64,000 bases of DNA, from positions 1,550,001 through 1,614,000 of the forward strand of contig JAUKTV010000002.1 in the NCBI GenBank assembly GCA_030549205.1. The letters are read 5' to 3'. Shown one piece after another: positions 1 through 9,330 of the stretch. Below the pieces are notes generated by a model. The model had not been told where the DNA came from. It saw only the letters and a program-made list of their open reading frames with translations, and made no database searches. This DNA is from Apiosordaria backusii (lineage: Eukaryota; Ascomycota; Sordariomycetes; Sordariales; Lasiosphaeriaceae). The translations under genes and the position numbers were made by a program. The first letter of the stretch is position 1; each line of letters starts with the position of its first letter.

Positions 1-2
1 GG

Positions 3-1451
3 CTCAGCCAGCCACAGGAGGCTAGACTGACCGACTGGGTACGGCTTCAACAAGCTCTGGGAGTACCACCTACCCACGCGCAGATCAGAGAATTGGCGCG
101 CCGTATTGTGGCCGAACGTGGTGATACCAGGCCACTCGGGGAGAGGTGGTGCCGCGCCTTTATTGCCAGAAATCCAGTTATTAAGACCCAGAGAGCTAAG
201 CCCATTGATCTTAAGCGTGTTCACGCTGCCACAGACGCAAATATTCGGCCTTGGTTTAACCACTTCCGAATACCCTCAGTCTTAGAAATCAAGCCAGAAA
301 ATCGTTGGAATAAGGACGAGGCCGGTATTATGGAGGGCAGGGGGACTAACGGCCTTATTGTTGGAACTTCGGATCAGAAAGTTATCCAGAAAAAGGATCC
401 CGGAGGCCGGATCTGGACTACTTTTGTGGAGTGTGTGTCAGCGACTGGCCGCTTTCTACCTCCTTTGGTCATTTTCAAGGGCCAGAAGGCCCAACAGCAG
501 TGGTTTCCTCGAGATTTAAGGCCGTTTAAGGATTGGGTCTTTAATGCAACAGAAAAGGGCTGGACTACTGACGAAACAAGCCTGAATTGGCTCAAAAATG
601 TCTTCATACCCTTAACCAAGCCAGCTGATCCCCGGGAGAAGCGCCTTCTTATTATCGACGGCCACGGCAGCCATACAACCGACGATTACATGTGGGAGGC
701 TTTCTCCAACAATATCCACATCATATACCTACCTGCACACACCTCCCACGTCCTCCAGCCTCTTGATCTCTCTATCTTCAGTCCCCTCAAGCGTGCCTAC
801 CGCAAACGCCTTGAAACGCTCCTCGCAGAGCGATTTGACGATAGATCTATAGCCGGTAAGCGTGCCTTTCTCGAATGCTACCATTGCGCCAGGCAGGAGG
901 CTATCACAGAGCGGAATATACGTGCTGGGTGGAAGGCATCTGGCCTCTGGCCTCTCATTATGAGCAAGCATCTGATGAGCCGCCTTCTTCTTAAGAATTC
1001 GAACCAGCTAAGCACTCCTATCGCTACAAAGGTATATTCTAATGCTCAAACGCTTACTACGCCTCTTCTGGAAGAATACGCTAGCGAGAAAGCATTGTGG
1101 TCGACGCCGAGGAAGGCTCACGAGTATCAGAAGCAGGCCAAGGAATTTGCCCACGTAATCAAGGCCATGCCGAGCGACCGGTTGTTTCTGAGGAAGGTTG
1201 GAAAGGCTATGGATGAGCAGGCCTTCGAATTGGCTGCCGCCAAACGAAAGATCCAAGGCCTGGAGGCTAGTTTTGAGCATCTGCGAGCCACGAAGAGGAG
1301 GAGGGTAGAAACTGATCCCAATAAGCTATTTGCCACTATTGGGACCATTCGTGAGGCACAGAGGGCAGTTGGCCGAGTACCGTTGGATTCAGGCGATTCT
1401 GGAGAAGAAGAGGATCAAGGAGATATACGCCATAGTATCACCGTATCATAG
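3..1451 (+). CDS. pogo/Fot1-type DDE transposase, 5' end outside window
   Basis: Transposase of a Tc1-mariner/pogo (Fot1-like) DNA transposon, which cuts and pastes the element at TA sites. The frame is open from base 3, so the gene starts left of the window; 482 residues are visible. The first ~70 residues look like a CENP-B/Tc5 helix-turn-helix DNA-binding region. The DDE core follows: first Asp in WNKDEAG (about residue 104), second in LLIIDGHGSH, third in LQPLDLSIF. Exactly 35 residues separate the second and third Asp, the DD35D spacing of pogo/Fot1. A Lys/Arg-rich, helical C-terminus ends at TAG. The visible frame is uninterrupted, so it may be a young copy. It abuts a broken DUF3435 gene on the opposite strand and may have inserted into it. 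Family assignment is firm; activity is not shown. Confidence 0.88.
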   Translation, partial: LSQPQEARLTDWVRLQQALGVPPTHAQIRELARRIVAERGDTRPLGERWCRAFIARNPVIKTQRAKPIDLKRVHAATDANIRPWFNHFRIPSVLEIKPENRWNKDEAGIMEGRGTNGLIVGTSDQKVIQKKDPGGRIWTTFVECVSATGRFLPPLVIFKGQKAQQQWFPRDLRPFKDWVFNATEKGWTTDETSLNWLKNVFIPLTKPADPREKRLLIIDGHGSHTTDDYMWEAFSNNIHIIYLPAHTSHVLQPLDLSIFSPLKRAYRKRLETLLAERFDDRSIAGKRAFLECYHCARQEAITERNIRAGWKASGLWPLIMSKHLMSRLLLKNSNQLSTPIATKVYSNAQTLTTPLLEEYASEKALWSTPRKAHEYQKQAKEFAHVIKAMPSDRLFLRKVGKAMDEQAFELAAAKRKIQGLEASFEHLRATKRRRVETDPNKLFATIGTIREAQRAVGRVPLDSGDSGEEEDQGDIRHSITVS

Positions 1452-1540
1452 AAATATATTTGTTTTTGGTGTTTTGATGTGGGTGTTGATGGTGGCACGG
1501 ACCAGCCGGAGTGTTCGGTTTCAGGTGTGTTCGGAATCTA

Positions 1541-1595
1541 CCCCCCCTAGCTTATCGAATTGGCTGTACGCAAGCACCCGTTCTTAAACAATCGG
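1541..1595. repeat. candidate right end of the Fot1-like element
   Basis: A C-run followed by a stretch containing GCAAGCACCCGTTCT lies about 100 bases after the transposase stop, where homology to the opposite-strand DUF3435 relic also ends. Fot1-type elements have terminal inverted repeats rich in such CAAGCACCC-like words. The left end is outside the window, so the inverted repeat and TA duplication cannot be matched; the boundary is inferred. Confidence 0.3.
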
Positions 1596-2640
1596 AGCCG
1601 GGATGGCGAAAAACTGGAACATCAAGAATGCTATCCTTCCAGGCCAGGTTCAAAGAACCGCGATTTGGGGTTGTCCGAATGGAGTAGAGGTCTTGTACCG
1701 AGTTGATTTTATCCTTGAAGGCGTCGTCTAGAAAACCGATTGCAATCATGAGCACGGTCGCGTCGAACATGAGGTTGTCAACCTCATATAAAATGAACTT
1801 CTTGCTATGCTATATCAGTATATTTAACGGTATCCACCCAAGAAGTCCTCGCTTACGGGTTTGGATTTTTCTCCCAGCCTTTTGTGTACCTCAATGTTAT
1901 CTCCATAGCGATAAGATCCTTTGGCCCCTCTGGGTTTGGCAAAGTGAATAGCGATACGTCCCTATACGTAAGTGTTTCGAAGTCCTTCTGTTGTTCGCTC
2001 TGCGAAAGGGAATGGCTGGGTGCTTCTTGGCCGATGTAATGATTGGCAAGTCGATCTGGATTGATAGGCTTGTGGGTAAGAGTTGCCGGGCGTGTAGCTG
2101 TGAAGAATGAGAGTTGCTGCATAAGCGCCACGTTCAGTCTTTGACGCTTGCTGGGGTATTTGACGCTGGGACTGCCCCAGTGTGTCCGCAACACCCGAAA
2201 AACATCATCGAAGCAGAGTACAGGTTTTAGTCGGCGTTTTCGAACAAGGTTGTAAAGTATATAAAGATTATGTTCAATCCACTATAAAACTTTGTTAGTT
2301 ATTTTACTTAGCTAGTTGGAGGTATCTCTTACAAGGTGAAGTACTTGATATATCTCGGCATCCAGCGTGCCTACTGACTTCTCGTACATCATCTTAAATG
2401 CTCTTTTATAACCCAGCAATGTCGCTAACTTATTAATCTTCGAAGTATCGCAAATCCACTTAAAGAATACCATAAAAGTCTCCTTTATCCCATTTACTAA
2501 AGCGTCTTTATAATTAACGTATATCTCTTTATAGTAGCTTTTTATTATAAGTAGGTAGGTAGCGAGCACCTTAAACGGAGGAAGTTAATATACTTTTCCC
2601 ATTTCTCTCGCAACTGACTTATTTTCACTTTCGTTATTTT
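1552..2640 (-). pseudogene. DUF3435 tyrosine recombinase relic (Starship-captain/Crypton type)
   Basis: Broken gene for a DUF3435-family tyrosine recombinase, the family that includes the captain recombinases mobilising Starship elements. Reading right to left, pieces match the family in order: FFKWICDTSKINKLATLL (about 2460-2400), KPVLCFDDVFRVLRTHW (about 2230-2185), FFTATRPATL (about 2110), LTYRDVSLFTLPNPEGP, MEITLRYTKGWEKNPNP (ends at TAA 1855), then in another frame KKFILYEVDNLMFDA, IGFLDDAF and LAWKDSILDVPVFR. Two in-frame stops (near 2323 and 2290), the TAA at 1853-1855 and a frame change between 1855 and 1800 make it non-coding. Homology stops near 1600, before the catalytic C-terminus, next to the transposon end. 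Domain recognition rests on remembered family motifs; the 5' end is not defined. Confidence 0.7.
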
Positions 2641-3658
2641 AGTATATTTACGCTTTGGCTTCTATATCTTCAGAGTCTGTTAAAGTAGCTAGTATTCCCC
2701 TCTAATCGAAGGCTTGCGTTCGGGATGTAAAATGCAGCCTCCAGTATAAAACCTCCGTATTATCGGCATATTGCTTCGAATCAGAGATCAGAATCTGGTC
2801 TATAGCTAGAGTCGAAGCAACACGCATTCTTATATTCCTTTGGAGAATAGCGAGAAAGCTTAAGGGGTTCTGCTGTACCGCACTTCGGGATGCATGGACC
2901 CTGCCAACCAAAAAATGCGAACTTCAAAGATAATGGCACTTTCATACGTACCTAAACCAGCCGAAATAAACCTAAGGAAATCGTAAAAAGGTTTAGTATA
3001 TTAGAGATAGTATTAAATATCTTTATTTAATAGTTTAGAAAATTTTAACAGGGTTTAGTTAAATAAAGGCTGTTTATTGTAATTGGAAGCCGTATAGGTA
3101 AAGCGGTTTGCAGATTCATATTATTTTGATACACGCTCTTCCTCCATCTTTACTTGGCAAAGGAAATATGCAGAAGGACACAATCACGAAAGCGGTTAGA
3201 CAAAGTAAGTACTTACCTTATCCAATTATATTTGGATTGTATTAGAAAGTTGGCTAGGTATTATTGTTGGAAATACGTTTTCCGAAAGTGATTTTGCCGC
3301 CCATTTTATTTTCGAGTCTTATTTTCTGTTGCGCTTAGCGGCCAAGCCTGAGATTATGAGAAGGTGGAGGGGAGTGAATGTAAAAATACGAAGGAAATGC
3401 TCCTCAGATTTTGGAAGGTTGTCTTCCAGAATCAGCACTAGATTTCCCTTGAAATGAGAGTATTTCTGTTCTTTGCTCACCCCCTCAAAGCCTTCCATTT
3501 CCCCATCTCCTCAGTCTCGGCCCGTATGGCTGCCAAAGCCCGGGTTCTGTCCATACCCTCCCTGGACATCGCGAAAATCCTACGACCATCAGCACAGACT
3601 CCAGTCAAATGGAAGAAAGCTTTGACTATGATCATTAAATCGTTTATTACTTACTCAG
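2641..3658. other. AT-rich, gene-free decayed stretch
   Basis: Very AT-rich, especially 2940-3070, dense in TA and stop codons in all frames, with no coding signal I trust. This is the look of repeat DNA eroded by repeat-induced point mutation. A C+T-rich, more balanced composition returns after about 3420. Confidence 0.45.
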
Positions 3659-3826
3659 CTAGGCCGCGTTTCGTCATTTCGGGCATACGAATTGCTTGAG
3701 ACCCAAGATCCCCAGCCTTTGATTCCAGCCCTGGAACAATGGAGGGTGAGGTTGGTTGATAGCTGGTGCATCGATGGGATCGAAGTGTGTGAGTTTGTGA
3801 AAGAGCAAGAGATTATTGTCAAGTGA
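3659..3826 (+). CDS. possible terminal exon of an unrecognised gene
   Basis: A 55-codon open stretch after a good acceptor (TTACTCAG at 3651-3658), ending at TGA 3824-3826. Its composition is protein-like, including PALEQWRVRLVDSWCIDG and VCEFVKEQEIIVK. No matching upstream exon or ATG is evident, so it may be the 3' remnant of a truncated gene. I do not recognise the family. Confidence 0.22.
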   Translation, partial: LGRVSSFRAYELLETQDPQPLIPALEQWRVRLVDSWCIDGIEVCEFVKEQEIIVK

Positions 3827-4225
3827 TGATCGGGCATAGAACGATCCGGCGGTGTTGAAAATGGGGTGGTAGTGGGGGTAAAGAAGACTGTTGGCCTTTA
3901 ATCAATCGTCAACCCAGCCAAGTGACTCTGGATGTTGTGAAAGGGCCGCCAGGATGGAAATATTCCACCTTTCAGACCAGTGGGCAAGCACTTTGCTCCG
4001 ACGATGATAATGACGTAGTCAACCTGGCAGTCTCCCCACAGCTCCCTCTCCGTGCCTGCCTCTGTGAGCAGCACAATGGGCAGCTGGAGCAGGAAGCCCT
4101 GATGTCTTGAGTTCCACTGCCGTGTGAATCTTTTCGGCACACTGTCATAGAATGCTCTCGTCACTTCCCACCAGATGCGTAGCTGCTTTTTCCGAACAAC
4201 CTTCTGTCATCGCGACCGCAAGCGA
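3827..4225. other. intergenic, no gene seen
   Basis: Short overlapping frames only, none with family motifs or consistent splice signals. Confidence 0.4.
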
Positions 4226-4268
4226 CCTGTTTTCCGTCCGAGCAAACGGCCTGTTTACGTCCGAGCAA
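4226..4268 (+). promoter_or_regulatory. imperfect direct repeat upstream of array copy 1
   Basis: CCTGTTTTCCGTCCGAGCAA (4226-4245) is repeated as CCTGTTTACGTCCGAGCAA (4250-4268), ending 40 bases before the copy 1 start codon. The word CGAGCAAG also directly precedes the ATG of copy 4. A regulatory role is inferred from position only. Confidence 0.3.
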
Positions 4269-4308
4269 GTCACCATCCCCAAAAGAGAAAAACAAAAAAA
4301 CAGCAAAA

Positions 4309-4717
4309 ATGCCCATCAGCTGCACCCAGGGCCAGTTCGCCTCATTCTGTGATGCAATGATCGAGTATCACAGCGTCCAGAAGGCCAGCTTTCGCCTGAA
4401 GGTTGAGCTCTGCAAAGACGAGGCCAAGAAGATCCTCGACACGATGCCGGCTGTCTGGAAACCCGGGTTATTTTGGGGAAGAGAGTTCAACGACATGTAT
4501 TTCAAACTGAGAGTCGATCCTGAGCCACTTAGCAAACAAGCGAATCGCAAATGGTATGTGTCATTATCTGTTACTGTCGGTCGACTCTCTTTTTTCTACG
4601 AACATGGACTGACTGGGATGGTACAGGCTTGCCACGGAGATGAAGCTGCGTGCGGCCCAGCGACAGCTCAGCTACCATACCGACGAGGTTAACAAGTGGA
4701 TGGAATTGAGAGGGTAG
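4309..4717 (+). CDS. small two-exon array protein, copy 1
   Basis: First of eight related small genes in tandem, all on this strand. Exons 4309-4553 and 4627-4717; the 73-nt intron is phase 2 (GTATGTG...TACAG); 111 aa. The N-terminus has the family motif FASFCDAMIEYH. Exon 2 (91 nt) ends with YHTDEVNKWMELRG, matching YHxxExxKWxxLRG. The middle is charged and unlike the other copies. There is no signal peptide, membrane segment or Cys pattern, so a soluble intracellular, largely helical protein is inferred. The start follows CAAAAATG and is the only ATG placing the motif near the N-terminus. I do not recognise the family and assign no function. It has the longest exon 1 of the set (245 nt). 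Confidence 0.68.
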
Positions 4718-4917
4718 ATACTGTTAAGGACCTGTGCCAACTGTTGTTGAGTCAGAGGATGTGTAGCCACGGGTTTTGGCATTACGACATAGACTTTGTC
4801 ATCATAGGTGACGGAGGGAGCTGGTCAGCCTTTCATTGGCATTCAGGCTCAATACATACCAATACTAGTTTGTTTGCCTATTTACTGTCTTTATATTCAT
4901 GTGGGTTGTTTTCTGAT

Positions 4918-5075
4918 GCCTGTAGATTCTCTTTTGATGCCTAACAACTATCTCTTGAGGCCTACTCACAATCTCGTCAGGTCCACTCATCTTTTTGAAA
5001 CCCTATCGACTATCTTTGGACACCTATTAACTATATTTACAGGCCTGTTTGATCTTTTGACAGATTCTTCTGACA
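4918..5075. repeat. degenerate 21-bp tandem repeat, block A
   Basis: About seven units of roughly 21 bp, best unit GCCTATCGACTATCTTTGGA, each opening with (G/A)CCTA. Its reverse complement shares the 15-mer AAGATAGTCGATAGG with block D near 49.7 kb. The remainder of 4718-5667 shows no gene. Confidence 0.6.
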
Positions 5076-5667
5076 TCTGAAAAGGCATGTTGACATTGTT
5101 ACCATGCTTTGAGCTGCTTGAAATACCAGGAGGTACTTTTCATCCACAGCGTGCCAGACATACCTTACCGCAAATCTCAACTTCCAGGTAAAGACTTTTT
5201 TATTTCTTTTGGGGGCGTTTTTACTTGACTGGAGGCCTTTAGTGCTTAATAACGACATTTCCAGTCACCAAGAAGCGCCCCCCTCAAATTCTAGAGCCCT
5301 CATATGGTCTTGAGCCCGGTGTAAGCGCCCCCCGCACCAACAAACATTCGAAAGTTGGGCTGTAGGCCCATGGCAATGAAGATACTTCCTCCGTCACTGT
5401 ATGAAATGAGTCTCATCCGTCATGAATAAGTGCCTGCACGGTCACGACAACAGTTTCTGGGTCAGTACTCATGATAAATGCAAAGGAATATCGGTTGTGC
5501 TGGTCTGACGACTTCAACGCCCCTGTCAGTAATAGCAATTCACCCCAGGTCACCCAAATATTTATTGTCCCCGACAGCGATCCAGACCGCATACTCCTTC
5601 TCCAGCTTCCACCACCCGTTTTATCAAAACTCCCACAGCACCAAACTCGACAGCCCACAATTGCAAA

Positions 5668-6029
5668 ATGTATACTCGGGATCAGTGGAACGCTTTCTGC
5701 GACGCCATGATCAAGCATCATGCCACTCAGCTCAAGCGCTACGACGATATCAACAAGACAGAGGGCAAGGACCCCCAGAGATCCAATGAAGCCGCCAAGC
5801 CCACGCTCACCGAGCCGCTCTTCAAGAATGTCCTCCACCTTTTTGGGAAGCCGAATGAAGACGATCTTTTAAGCTTGTAAGCAACTCCTGACTGCTAGAT
5901 GGAACCTAGTTGTAGTTTCTGACTAATCTTTGGGTTGATGGGAAAAGACCTGGGGTTGAGGATGTTTCCCCGGGTGTGATGCTCCAGATTTGGTATCACA
6001 AGGGCGAACTGGAGAAGTGGAAAAACTGA
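5668..6029 (+). CDS. small two-exon array protein, copy 2
   Basis: Exons 5668-5876 and 5948-6029; phase-2 intron of 71 nt (GTAAGC...AAAAG); 96 aa. The N-terminal motif is WNAFCDAMIKHH, with Trp replacing the usual Phe. The C-terminal motif YHKGELEKWKN stops before the LRG end, so exon 2 is 82 nt rather than 91 nt, the only exception in the array. The middle is Lys/Glu/Asn/Pro-rich and unlike its neighbours. Function unknown; it is the most divergent member. Confidence 0.6.
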
Positions 6030-6469
6030 TGGGACAAAAAGCGTATTTTTGCCCATGACATGCCGAATGGTGAACTTGGGTGGGCAACCGTGGTGACTCT
6101 TTCACTGTCAATCGGCGACTTGACAGCCAATTCTCGGCGGTCGTGAAAAGAGGCAGTTACAGTATTAAGATCAGATGACTTTCTACCACCCTTGAGCTAT
6201 CCAAAAAAGCGTCTCACTGATGTACCATGTCCTCCAACACTTTTACCCATTGCGGAGAGAGCGGTTCCCCGCCCACTGCCCTTTCTTCTTCTTCTTCCTC
6301 GCTGCTGCGGCCAGGACCACCGCCTTTTCCTTCTTTCACACCACACAATACTGCGATTTGCCCACAATTTCGTTGTTTTCCGGCACATCGTGATCCACTG
6401 CGCACACCGCACTCATTTCTGACTTGCGGCGGGAACCACCACTGAACACTACAGCCGACCGAGCCGACA
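6030..6469. other. intergenic between copies 2 and 3
   Basis: Promoter and leader space. A pyrimidine-rich tract (about 6280-6345) precedes copy 3 and no gene is seen. CCGAGCCGACA lies directly before the copy 3 ATG. Confidence 0.4.
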
Positions 6470-6815
6470 ATGCCTTCTCAGACCAGATTCAATGGCTTTT
6501 GTGATGCCATGGTCGAGTATCATATCGATCAGAAAGCCAGGAAGATGGCAGAGGTCGAGGATCTTAACAAGAAGTTTGCCGACTACAAGAGGAGGATGGA
6601 CTGGAGGCATAAGTACAGGCTCAAATCGTATGAACTCCCCATTATCGTTGAGACATCCGCTCGACCGTCGTCAATCCCCCGTTTGATAAGCCAGAATGGA
6701 GGTTAACTATCGACGTACGAGTAGTTTGCTTTTTGAGGAAATGGTGAGGAAGGCCGAGCGCGAAGCCAAATGCCACAAACAGGAGGTTAAGAAGTGGCTG
6801 GGCTTGAGGGGTTAA
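6470..6815 (+). CDS. small two-exon array protein, copy 3
   Basis: Exons 6470-6627 and 6725-6815; 97-nt phase-2 intron; 82 aa. The acceptor region CGAGTAG offers two AGs three bases apart. I chose the second because it gives the 91-nt exon 2 seen in other copies. The N-terminus has FNGFCDAMVEYHIDQKA. The C-terminus has CHKQEVKKWLGLRG, where Cys replaces the Tyr of the YH pair. The central part is a short Lys/Arg/Glu-rich, coiled-coil-like stretch. Unknown function; no secretion signal. Confidence 0.65.
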
Positions 6816-7320
6816 AAAGCTGTTTCATGGTGGGGAGCTTTGGGAAGGTTTTGTGAATGTGTGGGCACGGTCGCTTCATTCTGGCAGGAAGGGAAGACAG
6901 AAGGAGCCTGGAAAATCTCGGGGCGAGTGTTCAGTAGCCGACAATGACAGGACTAAAGCTGCGCACTAAGGAAAAGAAAGAAAAAGGAATCCCTATTTGC
7001 AAATGAGGTATCCCTTTTGGAGGCCCTGCGATCCCCTCTGAGGTACAATCAAAGAGTTCAGGAGCAAGCAGACCTTTGTTTACAACTCGCAGCTGAGCTT
7101 GAATATGACATCGTGCACCACTGCATCGGACCTGAATTTGACTGTTGTTTTTATAAGGGGGCTTTCACTTTTGTTTCTTACCTGGTGCTGTTCCAACTTT
7201 GGTCCACTTTAAGCCACGCGCCCAATTGTTGGGCTTTAACCTTTACGCCAACATCAAAATCTGCACACAAACTGGCAACAAATCTTCCACCAAACATCAT
7301 CGGTGTTCCATTCGAGCAAG
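6816..7320. other. intergenic between copies 3 and 4
   Basis: No gene seen. TTTATAAGG near 7151-7160 is a possible TATA-like element about 160 bases before the copy 4 start. Confidence 0.35.
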
Positions 7321-7639
7321 ATGCCCATCACTCAGAGCCAATTCAACAGTATTTGTGATGCAATGATAGAGCATCACATCGACCTCAAAACTCGGGAGAA
7401 GCGAAAACTCTCAAGGCCCTGGCGCCACGGCCCACGCGGCATCGGCAGCATATGGTACATGTATGCACCAACCCGCTATTTTCAGTGAGGCATAAGAGTG
7501 CCTCCAGTCTAAGGTATGTATTGGACTAATATAATGGAGACGGCTCAGGTTCCATGCATTCATGAGGAGGGGGGCGACGGAGTTACGCATCGAGTACCAC
7601 GAGAAAGAGATCGAAAAGTGGAAGCAGTTGAGAGGGTGA
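7321..7639 (+). CDS. small two-exon array protein, copy 4 (possibly decaying)
   Basis: Best model: exons 7321-7460 and 7549-7639, phase-2 intron of 88 nt with branch-like ACTAAT; 76 aa. The N-terminus is FNSICDAMIEHHIDLK; the 91-nt exon 2 ends YHEKEIEKWKQLRG. Between the exons, 7487-7513 encodes an RHK-containing stretch like the exon 1 ends of copies 3 and 6, followed by a good donor (AAGGTATGTA at 7511-7520). That site would leave only a 35-nt intron in an incompatible frame. The ancestral exon 1 end has apparently been lost to an indel and an earlier donor (ATGTATGC) used, or the copy is dying. An alternative donor lies six bases upstream. Confidence 0.5.
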
Positions 7640-7887
7640 TCTACACAAGAGTGGAATTCCATGAAAGTGGATGAGGCCGGCCATGGGCAAGCTCAATGTT
7701 CTTGTCCGTGGCTTAATACCGCTTCCAAGATTTGGAGCGAGCTGCTGATTCGGTAGCAGCCAATTTCAACTACTTGCTCCCGCCGAGAATTGATGGATCT
7801 ATCTGATGTTATTATTTTCATAAGTGTCATTCACCTCAACGAGATTTTCGTCACCCCACTTTCAGCTTAATCACACAAATCCATCTC

Positions 7888-7895
7888 TATATAAA
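7888..7895 (+). promoter_or_regulatory. TATA-box-like element of array copy 5
   Basis: TATATAAA lies 108 bases upstream of the copy 5 ATG, consistent with a core promoter and a leader of about 80 nt. The rest of 7640-8002 holds no gene. Confidence 0.4.
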
Positions 7896-8002
7896 CAATA
7901 ATCTTTTCCATGCAGAGCTTTGAAACAAACTTCCAGACCATCCTACATGTACCCAACTTGACCATTCACAATAACACTTCTATCAAAGAAACCCCATCGA
8001 CC

Positions 8003-8371
8003 ATGCCAACTCAAAGCGCGTTCAACAGCGTGTGTGACGCCATGATCGAATTCCATCTCGGTCAGAGGGCTATGTTCGTACAAGCGATCGAAGCATATCA
8101 CAGGCAGTTGGACGTTTGGGGGCTCGAGGAGTCCGAACTTCGACGCTTAGGCCAGATGACGTACCGGTGCCGGAGACACTTCTATCTCATGAGGTATTCG
8201 CCCCCACAACCTCTTTACTTTGCTCGTTGTCGAGTTTTTTGGAATCTAGACTAAACGGTGCGGCTTTTGTACCTATATAGTCACACCGTGTACAGCAAGA
8301 TCAGCAAAGCTACATCAGAAATGCAATACCACAAAGCAGAAATCAAGAGGTGGGAGGGACTGAGGCATTAA
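8003..8371 (+). CDS. small two-exon array protein, copy 5
   Basis: Exons 8003-8193 and 8281-8371; phase-2 intron of 87 nt (GTATTC...ATATAG, branch GACTAAAC); 93 aa. An upstream in-frame ATG at 7910 lies 31 codons earlier. I prefer 8003 because MPTQ matches the starts of copies 3, 4 and 7. Motifs are FNSVCDAMIEFHLGQRA and, at the end of the 91-nt exon 2, YHKAEIKRWEGLRH. The middle is helical-looking and charged. A clear, intact member; function unknown. Confidence 0.72.
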
Positions 8372-8650
8372 GGGCTGATGGGCCGTGGGTAACTGGATGG
8401 TTGAACTAGAACAGGTGACCGGTGTGGTTCTGGAAAGATGGGCAGAGGAGCAGTCAATCTCGATCGACCTTGTGCTTGCGCCCTATCGGATCCTTATCAG
8501 TCTCTGTGACTTGATAATTTGAAAAGTGCTCCTTACTCCACGCGAATGGCCATCGGGTGCTTGCTCTTCCACTCTTTCTAATTTCAACCACCTACAACGG
8601 CAGATTTTCTGCTCGAACGACCACACCCACCAGCTCGACGACAGCCAAAA

Positions 8651-9035
8651 ATGCGTACCACAAACCAAACCAATAGCTTTTACGATGCCATGGTTGAGTT
8701 CCACCTCGACCAAAACGCTATCGTCGCTCAGGATATCAAGGGATACGAGTCCCAGAGAGCTGCCTTGCTCGAGCAGCTCGAGGCTGACAAAAGCCTCCAC
8801 GGAGGTCAGATGACCATGGGTTCATACCGGTCCCAGATGCCTCTCAGGCATAAAATGTAATTGACTTGCCGTTTTCCCCTTCACTGCACTAGCCATCATT
8901 CAGCTGTCTGGAAGCCTGGGCTAATCGGAATTCTCAACATGCAGTCGTACTTTCACCACCAAGATCGATAAAGCGAGAGACGATGTGAATTATCACAACA
9001 GCGAAATGGAAAAATGGAAAGGATCAAGGGGGTGA
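8651..9035 (+). CDS. small two-exon array protein, copy 6
   Basis: Exons 8651-8856 and 8945-9035; phase-2 intron of 88 nt ending in ATGCAG; 98 aa. The N-terminal motif is diverged (TNSFYDAMVEFHLDQNA, with Tyr for the usual Cys). Exon 2 is 91 nt and ends YHNSEMEKWKGSRG. Exon 1 ends with LRHK, shared with copies 3 and 4. GCTCGACGACAGCC just before the start resembles the copy 2 leader (CTCGACAGCCCA), suggesting the leader was duplicated with the gene. Confidence 0.7.
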
Positions 9036-9330
9036 GATACTTATGGCAGAGAGTACAAGTTAGGTGCACCGGGGTGGCACGAGTATGAGGCGAGACAATT
9101 ATATTAATATATAAACCTGAATCTGTTTACTCGTTGGGCCTACAGAACCGGCTGCCAAAGGCCCGACGAGTACAGCTTCGTAGCCCCACACTTCCTGGCT
9201 TTGTCGGCCCACGTGTCAGACTTCGAGCTCAAGTCGCTTTCTTCGTCCTCTCACGACATTTCTAACCATTTCCCTACCGGTTTCTTTGCAAAGGGCCAAA
9301 CTCTAGCTGTCAGATGATAGATCTCTCAAT

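Noticed and set aside
2702..2911. 69-codon minus-strand frame beside the DUF3435 relic
   Set aside because: I could not match it to the recombinase or any other family; left inside the decayed stretch.
4918..5075. CRISPR-like spacing of short repeats
   Set aside because: Units are degenerate and contiguous with no conserved repeat-spacer alternation, and the genome is eukaryotic.
7910..8002. Longer N-terminus for array copy 5
   Set aside because: The extra 31 codons resemble leader sequence after a TATA box and have no counterpart in the other copies.
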